This document shows positions 53,902 through 62,080 of a stretch of 64,000 bases of DNA, one piece after another; position 1 is the first letter of the stretch; each line of letters opens with the position of its first letter. The notes beneath the pieces were generated by a model that searched no databases, was not told where the DNA came from, and saw nothing but the letters and a program-made list of their open reading frames with translations. The stretch lies in assembly GCA_030144965.1 (NCBI GenBank), contig JAMPUU010000017.1:620001-684000 (forward strand), given 5' to 3'. This DNA comes from Nitrospira sp. BO4 (GTDB lineage: Bacteria > Nitrospirota > Nitrospiria > Nitrospirales > Nitrospiraceae). A program made the position numbers and the translations under genes.

Positions 53902-55353
53902 CTAGGTCGCGATATCGTCAATCTTTTGACTGGATGGCCCGGGCCACAATGGGAGCGTTTCCAGGTGGGATCGCGGATCAACGCCTTTGCGTTTGAGTTT
54001 TTCGACCAACGTCGTTCGATTGAGATGGAGAAGTTGAGCGGCGCGAGACGTGACGCCGTTTGCCTTGCGTAACGCCTCCATGATGAGGTGCTTTTCGTAC
54101 TGCTCGACCTCTCTGGAAAGATTGATGCCGTCCTCACTGAATCTGAAGAACTGTTCCTTGAATTCAGGGGCGGCCGGTTTCGGACCAATCTTCTGCGGAA
54201 GATCCTCTGCCGACAGAATGCCGTGCTTCTTCAGGACGACCAACCGTTCGACCATATTCTCCAGCTCGCGAATGTTCCCAGGCCAGTCGTACTCGGTCAA
54301 CTGATGCAGAGCCTCGGGGGTAAAACCCGACACCTCGGTGTGCTTGCCCTGATTGAAGCGGGTCAAAAAGTGATCGATGAGGAGCGGAATGTCGCTGCGG
54401 CGGTCTCGGAGGGGCGGGATGACGATCGGAATCACGTTGAGCCGATAGAACAGATCCTTGCGGAATCGCCTTTCCTCCACGAGCGTTTCCAAATCCTGAT
54501 TCGTCGCAGCGATGATGCGCACGTCCACATGAATCGTCCGATTTCCCCCCACCCGTTCGAATTCCCGTTCTTGCAGCACACGGAGCAGCTTCACTTGCAG
54601 CGGGAGGCTCATTTCCCCGATTTCATCGAGAAAGATGGTCCCGCCATGCGCCAACTCAAAACGGCCCATCCGCGGATGGGTGGCACCGGTAAACGCGCCC
54701 TTTTCGTGCCCGAAGAGTTCCGATTCCAGCAGATTTTCAGGAATGGCTCCGCAATTCACCGGGACCAACGGGCGATCTCTTCGGAGACTATTGAAGTGGA
54801 GCATGCGGGCCACCAGCTCCTTGCCCGTGCCGCTCTCCCCTTGAATCATCACCGTACTGTCGCTGTCGGCGACTTTTTGCACGAAGTCCATCACCTGCTG
54901 CATCGGCTCGCTGATGCCCACCAATTGCTCCAGCCGGTATTGATCTCGCACGGCCTTTCTCAAGAGGTGGTTTTCTTGACGCAGGCGATGAAACTCCGCC
55001 GCCTTCCGCACCACCACCGCAACAGTCTCGAGATCAAACGGCTTCGTAATGAAATCGAACGCGCCGGACTTCATGGCACGGGCAGCGGTTTCGATCGTGC
55101 CGAATCCGGTCATCATGATGGGAATGATTTTCGCGTCGAGCTTGGCAAGGCGATCGATAATGGCAAGTCCGTCGATGTCGGGCAGCTGAAAGTCCGTGAT
55201 CACGATATGGACCACTGCCTCCCTGACCGCACGGATCGCCGCAGTCCCATCCTCTGCAGTCGAGACACTGTATCCCTCCTGCACGAGCGTTTCCTGCAGA
55301 ATGTCCCGAAGCGCGGGATCGTCGTCGACAACCAACACGTGGACTTGACTCAT
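53902..55353 (-). CDS. Sigma-54-dependent master regulator, FleQ/FlrA-like with intact receiver
   Basis: Predicted 483 residues. Receiver with VLVVDDDPAL and D54 in HIVITDFQLP, AAA+ domain with GESGTGKELVARMLH, GAFTGA and GTIFLDEIGE, and a helix-turn-helix ending RAAQLLHLNRTTLVEKLKRK, a sequence typical of FleQ/FlrA. Unlike FleQ, whose receiver is degenerate, this one keeps D54 and should be phosphorylatable. The ATG at 55353 is chosen for its receiver start; upstream in-frame residues are unlikely. It heads the flagellar locus and probably activates the TPR-FlrB-FlrC operon. Confidence 0.88.
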   Translation of the reverse strand: MSQVHVLVVDDDPALRDILQETLVQEGYSVSTAEDGTAAIRAVREAVVHIVITDFQLPDIDGLAIIDRLAKLDAKIIPIMMTGFGTIETAARAMKSGAFDFITKPFDLETVAVVVRKAAEFHRLRQENHLLRKAVRDQYRLEQLVGISEPMQQVMDFVQKVADSDSTVMIQGESGTGKELVARMLHFNSLRRDRPLVPVNCGAIPENLLESELFGHEKGAFTGATHPRMGRFELAHGGTIFLDEIGEMSLPLQVKLLRVLQEREFERVGGNRTIHVDVRIIAATNQDLETLVEERRFRKDLFYRLNVIPIVIPPLRDRRSDIPLLIDHFLTRFNQGKHTEVSGFTPEALHQLTEYDWPGNIRELENMVERLVVLKKHGILSAEDLPQKIGPKPAAPEFKEQFFRFSEDGINLSREVEQYEKHLIMEALRKANGVTSRAAQLLHLNRTTLVEKLKRKGVDPRSHLETLPLWPGPSSQKIDDIAT

Positions 55354-56050
55354 GGTCGATACCATTGGGAATACGAAGTACGCGGCGGGGTTAGGATAAT
55401 CACCAAGGGCATCCAATGCAAGTTATATCAGTTACCCAACAGCAACCTGATCGGAGGGAGATTACTTGAGAGGTTCTAGTGAAAGGACACCCCATGTCAT
55501 TCGCCAAGCAACGTATCGAAGAACTCAAAAGAGAGCTGAGCTGGCCCAAGCGGAAGAGGAACTCACACCGCACACTGTAGAGGTTAACCGACGACAAGGA
55601 GCAACGCGTAGTTAGACTCTATCCGAGCGAGACAATTCGCACTGATACCCGCGCAGGCGATCCAGAGGCAAACCAGCACATCCCCGATTTAGGAAACCAG
55701 GTGAAGACGTAGAGGGGCAATCTAGCCCGGCAGTGTTCTATGAGTTCGTGTCACGTGGCCGGGAGTGTCCGGGAGTGTAAGGAGAAGGACGAGCAATAGC
55801 TCTTAGAGTGTTAAAAAGAACCGCAGGAAGAAGCCAAAGGAAGTCGTCCAGGTGGGTGACTCTAGACGACTCCCTTTAGGCCAGCCAACAGCGGGTGATT
55901 GTCAGGGTAACTAATCCAGCTGTTGAACTCTCTTATACCGGTGACAAATCGGGAATGCGGGCACAGTCCCAGAAGTATTTTGAGGAGCATGCCCTTATTG
56001 CCGATTCACAAAGCCTCCGTGTCGTTCACAGAATGGGTGTCGCACACAGG
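55354..56050. other. Non-coding or decayed region right of the FleQ-like gene
   Basis: About 700 bases, with only a frameshifted small frame at 55494-55615 and no other gene that could be supported. GTGTCCGGGAGTGT occurs as a short tandem near 55770. Composition is more mixed than in the flagellar locus. Confidence 0.5.
55494..55615 (+). pseudogene. Remnant of a small coiled-coil protein, frameshifted
   Basis: An ATG with AAAGGA before it opens MSFAKQRIEELKREL, then runs out of frame; a one-base shift near 55540 continues as LAQAEEELTPHTVEVNRRQG ATRS and stops at 55615. The smooth acidic helix across the shift suggests a broken or mis-sequenced gene. No family is recognised. Confidence 0.35.
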
Positions 56051-56131
56051 CTAACGCCGCGCGAGTTGAAACACTTGGTACACCAATCCAACGATGGTGG
56101 CCAACAGGAATACTTCTATGAGGATTGTCAT
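56051..56131 (-). CDS. Micro-ORF, 26-residue single-pass membrane peptide
   Basis: An ATG at 56131 opens MTILIEVFLLATIVGLVYQV FQLARR and stops with TAG. It is one hydrophobic helix with a basic end, so it should sit in the inner membrane with its C-terminus in the cytosol. AGGAGGGAGGTG lies 8 bases upstream, an unusually strong ribosome site that argues it is translated. Function unknown. Confidence 0.55.
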   Translation of the reverse strand: MTILIEVFLLATIVGLVYQVFQLARR

Positions 56132-56309
56132 AATGTGTTCACCTCCCTCCTCTTGTCTTTAGCCTATCCTGCGAACATGAATTCCCGATGACGATTTCGT
56201 GAACATTTCTTCATTGATCTGAAACACAACAATTATGCCTATGGAACCGTCTCAGGCTGCACTCCGAAACGGCCCATAGGCGAATCGGGAAGGGCCTTCA
56301 GGTTAGTTC

Positions 56310-56405
56310 TCACTTTTGCGGCTGTTGACCCTTTTTGTAGACGACCACTGCCGCAATTACTAACCCAAGAATCGTCCCACCGAATATCAGCCAATTGGTG
56401 TCCAT
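56310..56405 (-). CDS. Micro-ORF, 31-residue single-pass membrane peptide
   Basis: An ATG at 56405 with AAAGGGGA before it opens MDTNWLIFGGTILGLVIAAV VVYKKGQQPQK and ends in TGA. A 17-19 residue hydrophobic helix with a GG start and a lysine-rich tail gives the look of a small membrane protein. It is the second such frame within 300 bases on the same strand. Function unknown. Confidence 0.55.
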   Translation of the reverse strand: MDTNWLIFGGTILGLVIAAVVVYKKGQQPQK

Positions 56406-56524
56406 AGGTTCCCCTTTCGTTTAATCGATGTAGACAGCCTACCGCTGGGAGATGAAGACAGGGTGAAGGGAGCATGAAGAAGGTCTAATGAGAGCAGCGC
56501 ACCGCCAAACCACGGAAGACACTC

Positions 56525-56751
56525 ATGGGACTAACCCAGCGGCCTGATAGTGACTATGTGAAGTTTCGCGTGATCGAGAGCGAAGACGGGAAATCGTTGG
56601 TCTTGGCGAGTGGGGTACACACTCCCCTCAACTGTGGAAGCGGTATAATTAGATTCGAGAGGAAGACTTAACTCAGGCGGCACACCGACTCGGAAAGTAT
56701 CTCCAACAGCACACGCCCAGAACACTTGACGGAGCACCCCATAAAGGATAA
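56525..56751 (+). pseudogene. Remnant of a second tyrosine integrase, deleted in the middle
   Basis: MGLTQRPDSDYVKFRVIESE, continuing DGKSLVLASGV, resembles the N-terminus of phage-type tyrosine integrases. The frame ends at 56671; in another frame EEDLTQAAHRLGKYLQQHTP resembles an integrase C-terminus and stops at 56751. The catalytic middle is missing. It points towards tRNA-Thr from its 5-prime side, so this site has been used before. Confidence 0.5.
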
Positions 56752-56779
56752 AACGACAACTACTCGAAATTCTTAGAGG

Positions 56780-56855
56780 GCTGGCGTAGCTCAATCGGCA
56801 GAGCAGCGGTTTTGTAAACCGCAGGTTGGAGGTTCGATTCCTCTCGCCAGCTCCA
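56780..56855 (+). tRNA. tRNA-Thr (anticodon TGT)
   Basis: A complete cloverleaf of 76 bases including CCA: acceptor GCTGGCG pairs with CGCCAGC, anticodon stem GCGGT/ACCGC with loop TTTGTAA, and T-arm GGAGG/CCTCT with TTCGATT. The loop gives TGT, reading ACA. It is the attachment site of the integrative element to its right, and the integrase gene ends inside it. Confidence 0.96.
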
Positions 56856-58059
56856 TTCTTTCTTCAGCAATTCCAATGAGTTCAGGCTCTTCTTCATGAT
56901 TCGGTGCGTGCGGTAATTCTGCGAGTGTGCCCGCCAGTGTGCCCATACTCGCTTGTTTCTCTCGCACAAAATAATCAGAGAGACTCTTTGCCGCTCTCGC
57001 TAGGTCGGCTTCATTCACAATGTTATAGCGATCAAAGACGGAACGTGTCCGATGTCCTGAGATCGCCATCGCAACTTTCTCAGGTATCCCCGCCCTGACC
57101 ATATTGCGAACAGCCGTTCGTCGGAAGTCGTGAGGGATAGGACCATCCCATATCACCTCACCTGTTTTCTCATCTTTCACCATCCTGCCCAATCCTATGT
57201 GCTGACAGGCCTTACGCCAAGAATGCTTCAGACTTTCGAGCCGGACCCCTCCCCGATGGCAAATCCATGAACAAGATGGCCACTTCGTCTCACACCGTTG
57301 CTTCCATGTTGCGAGAACCTTCAATAAGTCTCCAGTGAGATATAGGATTCTGGGCGTTTCGGTCTTCGTATTCTGTGCCCGAAGATACAGCTTTCCTTCG
57401 TTCCAATTGATCTGTTTCCATTCCAGTGAACAGACCTCTCCCATGCGCATGCCACTGTAATAAGCCAACGTCACCGCTACTTGGGCATAGTCAGGCAATG
57501 CCCCTCGCAAGGCCAGAAAGTCTTCATGCTCAAAAAAACCGGAGCGAATGTTGCGTTCTTCCAACATGGAGATATGCGGGACCCGCGTCACCTTCGGTGG
57601 AGTCTGCTGGTAAGCCAGCTTGAACATCCGCTTGAGACATCCCAACTCGCGGTTGATGGTTCCATTCGCTGCCCCTTGCCCTCTCCGTTTGGCAATGTAG
57701 ACATTGATTTTGTCCGTCGTAATTGCCTTCGCTCTCATGTTGCCGAATGAGGCAGACAGATGCAGGATGAAGTCGTTTAAACGTCGGTGGGACTTTCGAT
57801 CATTTAACGTGTAGTCTTGCCTAATTCCTTCAATCAGATCCTCAAACTTCGTCCGCTCCACCTGAGGACCTTGGTACACACCTTCCGACACTTTACCCTC
57901 TTTCTGCTTTAAGCGACGGCGAGCTTCCGCCTTGTCAGTCGTGCCTGTACTTTCACGGATAGGGCGTCCGTGGTCATAAAACTTGATCCACCATGGGCTT
58001 AACACGATCATCTGACCGGTGAGAGGGTCCCGTTTTCGTCGTCGATATAGCATGCCCAT
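56791..58059 (-). CDS. Tyrosine recombinase (site-specific integrase) ending inside tRNA-Thr
   Basis: Predicted 422 residues. N-terminal SAM-like arm region, then catalytic domain with YYSGMRMGEV (first Arg), PHDFRRTAVRNM (HxxR), SGHRTRSVFDRY (His and nucleophile Tyr), all intact. The last 25 residues or so (including GIEPPTCGLQNRCSAD) are the antisense translation of the tRNA, so the C-terminus is set by the host tRNA at the junction. It should catalyse excision and integration at the 3-prime end of tRNA-Thr. Starts 9 bases after the XRE gene. Confidence 0.93.
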   Translation of the reverse strand: MGMLYRRRKRDPLTGQMIVLSPWWIKFYDHGRPIRESTGTTDKAEARRRLKQKEGKVSEGVYQGPQVERTKFEDLIEGIRQDYTLNDRKSHRRLNDFILHLSASFGNMRAKAITTDKINVYIAKRRGQGAANGTINRELGCLKRMFKLAYQQTPPKVTRVPHISMLEERNIRSGFFEHEDFLALRGALPDYAQVAVTLAYYSGMRMGEVCSLEWKQINWNEGKLYLRAQNTKTETPRILYLTGDLLKVLATWKQRCETKWPSCSWICHRGGVRLESLKHSWRKACQHIGLGRMVKDEKTGEVIWDGPIPHDFRRTAVRNMVRAGIPEKVAMAISGHRTRSVFDRYNIVNEADLARAAKSLSDYFVREKQASMGTLAGTLAELPHAPNHEEEPELIGIAEERMELARGIEPPTCGLQNRCSAD

Positions 58060-58067
58060 ATAACCTC

Positions 58068-58253
58068 CTATTCGTCCGCGACAAGATCCGCTACCCGAAC
58101 CTTTAAAGCTTTTGCAATACGCCGCAACGTGTATAGCGAAACATTGACCTTCCCCGCTTCAAGATTACTCAGATACGCGTGACTCATTTTCAGCTTGATA
58201 GCTAAATCACGTTGTTTTAGCCGTCTCTCTTCTCGGATTGCTCGAATCTTCAT
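58068..58253 (-). CDS. XRE-family helix-turn-helix regulator
   Basis: Predicted 61 residues, a single HTH: MKIRAIREERRLKQRDLAIK LKMSHAYLSNLEAGKVNVSL then LRRIAKALKV. It is probably the element's repressor, controlling int and itself. The ATG at 58253 is chosen since it makes the HTH start normally; longer frames read through the promoter and operator. Its gene lies between xis and int. Confidence 0.85.
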   Translation of the reverse strand: MKIRAIREERRLKQRDLAIKLKMSHAYLSNLEAGKVNVSLYTLRRIAKALKVRVADLVADE

Positions 58254-58262
58254 CTCTAGATA

Positions 58263-58288
58263 CTCTATATGATAATTACTATATAGAG
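58263..58288 (-). promoter_or_regulatory. Palindromic operator candidate before the XRE gene
   Basis: CTCTATAT (58263-58270) and ATATAGAG (58281-58288) are perfect inverted 8-base arms around 10 bases, 10 bases before the XRE ATG and overlapping the -10 region of its promoter. This is the expected arrangement for autorepression. Confidence 0.5.
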
Positions 58289-58309
58289 CATTATAGGTAT
58301 ATCTGTCAA
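58280..58309 (-). promoter_or_regulatory. Sigma-70-type promoter of the XRE-integrase unit
   Basis: On the minus strand, a consensus TTGACA, 18 bases, then TATATA. It overlaps the palindrome at 58263-58288 and the end of the excisionase gene. Confidence 0.45.
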
Positions 58310-58507
58310 CTATCCCTCTCTCACCTTGTGCTGAGCTATAAAGACCTCTAAATCCATTACATCGATGTGTACCCTCCGGCCACCACGGACACACGGTAAC
58401 TCCCCTGCCCACACGAGCCGTCTGACAGACCATCCCGACCGACCAAGGTACCGAGCGGCCTCCTGAATCGTGAGTAACCGTCGCTCTATAGCGGACTCAT
58501 TCTTCAT
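58310..58507 (-). CDS. Excisionase / MerR-like DNA-binding protein
   Basis: Predicted 65 residues. LLTIQEAARYLGRSGWSVRR LVWAGELPCVRGGRRVHI is the winged-helix excisionase pattern (helix-turn-helix-17 type). It should bend DNA at the attachment site and favour excision. It lies upstream of the XRE regulator and integrase on the same strand. AAAGGA precedes its ATG. Confidence 0.85.
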   Translation of the reverse strand: MKNESAIERRLLTIQEAARYLGRSGWSVRRLVWAGELPCVRGGRRVHIDVMDLEVFIAQHKVREG

Positions 58508-58914
58508 TCGATAGATCCTTTCGTCTGGTTAAGCCCCAAGTCACAACCCATTGAAAGATCTACATCTTCTGCGGTTGTCATGTACCCCTTCACAACCCAT
58601 TGAAATCATTGATAGCGCCTTTTTGTCTTTTTTACTGCACTGTGAGGGGCCAGAGGACCCTTCACCGTCAGAAAATATGAGTAGATCAACGAGATATGAG
58701 TGTTTGTTCTCCATATTGCCAACCATATCTGTCACGTCATCCTGCCTCCTTTTGGCATGCTCTAGCACCTAAACCTCACACAATTGCAGTGTCCTTGCTT
58801 TGAGAAGGGGTGACCGAGGTGACCACCCATTTTCCCTACTCATCATTACCAATTCTTTCTTCTCGATAGAGAGATTACATGTCACCCCTGTCACCTTCTG
58901 ACTTAACGGGATAC
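58508..58914. other. Intergenic region between excisionase and ATPase genes
   Basis: 407 AT-rich bases, with a 16-base direct repeat at 58542-58557 and 58591-58606. No supported gene; a 75-residue minus-strand frame in it has no family look. Confidence 0.5.
58542..58606. repeat. Two copies of a 16-base direct repeat (iteron- or operator-like)
   Basis: TCACAACCCATTGAAA occurs at 58542-58557 and again at 58591-58606, a 49-base period. Its place just upstream of the excisionase gene suggests an operator or a binding site for excisionase or a replication initiator. Confidence 0.5.
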
Positions 58915-60516
58915 CTAAACTCGGCTGATTTGAATGAGGGACTTTCCGTTGAGAGTTCGGAAACTAATTCGTGCTTTAAGTTCTGTCTCAAAGAGTTTTT
59001 TAAGAGTCTTCAATTGAGTGGTACAACTCGCTGCGGTACGGGGGAACCCTGATGGCCTTTCAGTACCCTGAGCCCTGTCTGACAGTTTGTCGAAGAAATC
59101 CAAGGTAGGCATTTCTGGAATATCCCCCTCACTTAACCAGTCCCTTAGGATTGGTAAGAGGGGGTTATCTTCGAGTGAAAAGCCTGCCTGGGCAGTCTTT
59201 AAGCAAGACATGGTCTCTCGCCACGCGTTTCCCTCACCATATAACGACGACACACGCCACCCAAAAGAGTCGAAATCAGCAAGACGAGCGGTAGGCTGAG
59301 GGGGATTCAGCGAAGAGAAGTTATCCTGAATTTGCGCCACAACCTGTAAGATGCCAGCCCAAATCTGTCCCCTCTTCGCAATCACAGGATTGAGCAGTTG
59401 TGCTTCGGTCTTTCGCTCCTCGTCCCCAATAGGAGCAAAGCGAAAGGGAATGATGCGGGTCGCGACATCCTCACGATTGAAGGATGCCTTGCGGCTCGTG
59501 ACACAGAGGCGGGCTTTCGGTTCAAAGTAGACCAGGGTCGCATCGGAATAGAGCTTCCGTTTTGACATCTGCCCACCGGTCGCATAGGTGCAAATATAGT
59601 CATTGAGCCACTTCGTCTGGGTATCGGCATTGTCGAGTAAGACAAAGGGGGTTTGTCCTAGGAGCAGGGATAAGGCTTCTTTCCCCTTTTCGCTACCATC
59701 CATCGGCGTCGGCTGGAAGGCTGGGCCCTCCCACACGACCCCAATCATTTTTCCTGCCGTCGTCTTGCCCGTATCGTGCTGCTGATCTTGGCTGAGGCCA
59801 AGGTGAGCTGAGACAGGTCGTGTGTGGTTCAGGGAGGGAAATAGCGGCACAAGCAACACTGCTCTAAACAACAATCGCTGATCTCTGATCGTCAGATCGT
59901 GTTCGGCAAAATGAGGCTGCTGGATGAACCACTGGAAAGCATCCTCAGCCTGTCTTGTACTGTCTGTATTGAATTGGGGGACCCACTTCTGAACCTTTTC
60001 GTTCGGTGACCAAAAGAAAATGCCCTCACTGCCATTGGGCTTCCATTCCCACTGTCCCCCCTGGTTGCGATACCACATGCCGCCCCCGAAATCGCTCACG
60101 GCAATCACGCTCAGATCGTGAGCGTTGTAGGCTATGCCATGAACCTCCACTAACTTTGCTTCCTCCAACATCGCGGCATGCAGACGATCAAGCGAACGGC
60201 GCAAGAGATGAAATGTGACACTCTGATCCGTGATGCTCGTAATGTATTTCGCGAAGGCGCTTTCGGGATGAGTCGTCACCTCATACAATTTGTGATTGTG
60301 ATGACGAAAGAACCAGATCACCCCATCTGATTGGCGATAAAACTCGCCAAGTTTCTGAAGAGACGAACGCAGGAATTGTGCAATCTTGTCTTCCTTGCAG
60401 TGGCTCGGAAGGTCCCACCCCTTTTTATCCAGTACCTTGCGGATGTGCTTCTTGAGCTCACTAGCAATCTCCTCTTGTGAGAGTGCTGTTGTGCTGCTAC
60501 GTCGCGAATTAGCCAT
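58915..60516 (-). CDS. P-loop ATPase of the integrative element, replication/primase-helicase-like
   Basis: Predicted 533 residues. A C-terminal-half NTPase has a P-loop-like SQDQQHDTGKTTAGKMI, a Walker-B-like PFVLLDNADTQTK and later CVTSRKASFNREDVATRIIP, a plan seen in helicase/primase proteins of phages and mobile elements. The first glycine of the P-loop is not present (QQHDTGKTT), so ATP binding may differ. The N-terminal third has no recognised domain. I cannot give a family name. Its size and position after an excisionase make it the main functional gene of the element. Confidence 0.6.
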   Translation of the reverse strand: MANSRRSSTTALSQEEIASELKKHIRKVLDKKGWDLPSHCKEDKIAQFLRSSLQKLGEFYRQSDGVIWFFRHHNHKLYEVTTHPESAFAKYITSITDQSVTFHLLRRSLDRLHAAMLEEAKLVEVHGIAYNAHDLSVIAVSDFGGGMWYRNQGGQWEWKPNGSEGIFFWSPNEKVQKWVPQFNTDSTRQAEDAFQWFIQQPHFAEHDLTIRDQRLLFRAVLLVPLFPSLNHTRPVSAHLGLSQDQQHDTGKTTAGKMIGVVWEGPAFQPTPMDGSEKGKEALSLLLGQTPFVLLDNADTQTKWLNDYICTYATGGQMSKRKLYSDATLVYFEPKARLCVTSRKASFNREDVATRIIPFRFAPIGDEERKTEAQLLNPVIAKRGQIWAGILQVVAQIQDNFSSLNPPQPTARLADFDSFGWRVSSLYGEGNAWRETMSCLKTAQAGFSLEDNPLLPILRDWLSEGDIPEMPTLDFFDKLSDRAQGTERPSGFPRTAASCTTQLKTLKKLFETELKARISFRTLNGKSLIQISRV

Positions 60517-61029
60517 TCCCTACCTCCTCTATGTTGTTAGACTAGGTCAGTAATGTTGCCAATCATGGCGAAATCAACGAACCCCTTATTCATTAGATGT
60601 TTATGGCAATAGCGATCCATCCACTCCTTGAGGTGTTTCTCTGCTCTCCTACGAATTAAGGGAAAGAATTAGAAGACGGTCCTGATGGATGGTTCCATCA
60701 GCGAGTTAATGCACTTCGCAAGCTCTATACAGGTATTATCCCATCTATCAGCCCAAACGATGGTAAGTTCCCTCATGACTTGCTCTGATTATTTTTGACG
60801 AGCATATCTTGATACCTCCCTCATGAGACGTTGCTCTGCGTTCAGCGGCATGTGGGTTATGACCTTCATTTCTGATGAGGTGGACTACAAATAGCGACCA
60901 TGAATTTTTGTCAATACCAAATATTGTGTGTGTACTGGGGAATGAGAGGAAAGCCTGTGGATAGTCGTAAAGGGAATGTTCTAGCCACTTTGAGTTGCTT
61001 AAAGAGAACGTTATCCACAGAAATGACCC
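60517..61029. other. Non-coding or decayed region right of the ATPase gene
   Basis: 513 bases, with a degenerate minus-strand frame (RRRAEKHLKEWMDRYCHKHL MNKGFVDFAMIGN, stop at 60542) that looks like a leftover of a protein end. No complete gene or attachment-site repeat of the tRNA was seen. Confidence 0.45.
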
Positions 61030-61264
61030 CTAAAAAGGTCTCAGCACATTATCCGGGCATGTGAATCGACCGAGACCGAGCACCAGAACGTGTGTCTCTG
61101 CCACATCCGTCTCATACCGGCTAAGAAACCACCAGTTGTGTCTTGCGGTATTCGGCCGAACAACTGACTCCAGGCAAATAGTCGTCCATGGTGGGATTCG
61201 ACCATGCCAGACCGACCGCGCCGGTCAGTGCCACGACCAGCATGCTCAAACGAAGAAGGCTCAT
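61030..61264 (-). pseudogene. Small exported protein gene, frameshifted (DUF4359-like)
   Basis: An ATG at 61264 opens MSLLRLSMLVVALTGAVGLA WSNPTMDDYLPGVSCSAEY, a signal peptide followed by an NPxxxDY start seen in DUF4359-type proteins. The frame stops at 61121, but a shifted frame continues FLSRYETDVAETHVLVLGLG RFTCPDNVLRPF to a stop at 61030. The two parts read as one protein broken by a frameshift. The family call is by look only. Confidence 0.4.
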
Positions 61265-61361
61265 AAGGCTCTGAACCTTTATTTCCAATGCAATCCGATG
61301 ACGGCCAAACCAGCCTGATTTGGCAGCTAACTGTCAGCCGATCAGCTTGCCCTGACTGCGT

Positions 61362-61585
61362 TCACCTGGTCCTTGTGAATGCCATCCCTCCTGTCACATT
61401 TTCGATCACGACTGCCGCCGTCAGTACCGTCGCATTCTTTCCTGCCAATGCCAATGCGACAAATCCGAGGTTTGAGACAGCCTGCAAACGCAGAGTTGCG
61501 CCACCACCATCAAGCCACGGCCCCGACCTAACCAGGGTGGGACGACCCGATCCACCACGGGAGCCCAGAGAAACTTCGGGGTATA
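61362..61585 (-). pseudogene. AmpG-type permease remnant, N-terminal and C-terminal pieces joined
   Basis: One frame has YTPKFLWAPVVDRVVPPWLG RGRGLMVVAQL (61495-61585), an N-terminal AmpG/MFS motif. Directly after it, in another frame, LRLQAVSNLGFVALALAGKN, then VVIENVTGGM (61362-61493), is a C-terminal-half AmpG motif. The middle of the protein is missing between them. AmpG imports muropeptides for cell-wall recycling. This copy cannot work. Confidence 0.55.
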
Positions 61586-61849
61586 GGGAGGCCGACTCGA
61601 ATCTGTATGTTCCAGATAGCCCTTTTCGTTACCATTGACCACGTTCTGCTCCGAATCACTTTCCCTATAATGATGCCCCCTATATATAACCGTGCATCAA
61701 TGAATATCCGTGCATCCCTTCATACGCTCGGCTGTCCAACTAGACCTGTCTGCCTATCTTCCTCCCGCCCACGCCTGATGTGCAGCAGCTTCTGCATTAT
61801 TCCGTTCGCGTGGGGGCACGAGCGCAGTAGAACATTCGATAAAACAGTC

Positions 61850-62080
61850 TGGAGTGTAGATGCAAAGGCATCTCTAAGCTTGTAGAGGATAATCACGGCC
61901 AAGAAGCCCCACGCATGGGGCCGAGTGAAGAATTCAGCGAGAGGCGCGCCGACGGCTTCTTTCAGGCTCTTCGGGGCATCGGCAACAAGTGTGGGAGCCG
62001 GGCTGACTAGGACGATAGCCGATGCTGCTATATGATGGCCTAGTTGGTAGTCTGGAGGATTGATCAAGTCAGAGGGGGAC
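61850..62080 (-). pseudogene. AmpG-type permease remnant, middle piece
   Basis: YQLGHHIAASAIVLVSPAPT, then SLKEAVGAPLAEFFTRPHAW GFLAVIILYKLRDAFAS, matches the middle of AmpG (normally LYKLGDAFAG). It lies upstream of the N/C-terminal piece on the same strand, so the order of parts is scrambled relative to an intact gene. Confidence 0.55.

Noticed and set aside
10121-55353. Flagellin, cap (fliD), fliS, motA/motB or che genes
   Set aside because: Looked for through the locus and not found; they must be elsewhere in the genome.
55354-55450. Sigma-54 or sigma-70 promoter before the FleQ-like gene
   Set aside because: No GG-N10-GC site; a TTGCAT-like box has only a poor -10 partner.
55895-56191. 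98-residue plus-strand open frame
   Set aside because: It overlaps the micro-ORF with a strong ribosome site on the other strand and shows no family features of its own.
56239-56475. 78-residue minus-strand open frame
   Set aside because: It overlaps, in another frame, the 31-residue membrane peptide that has a better ribosome site; composition is unlikely.
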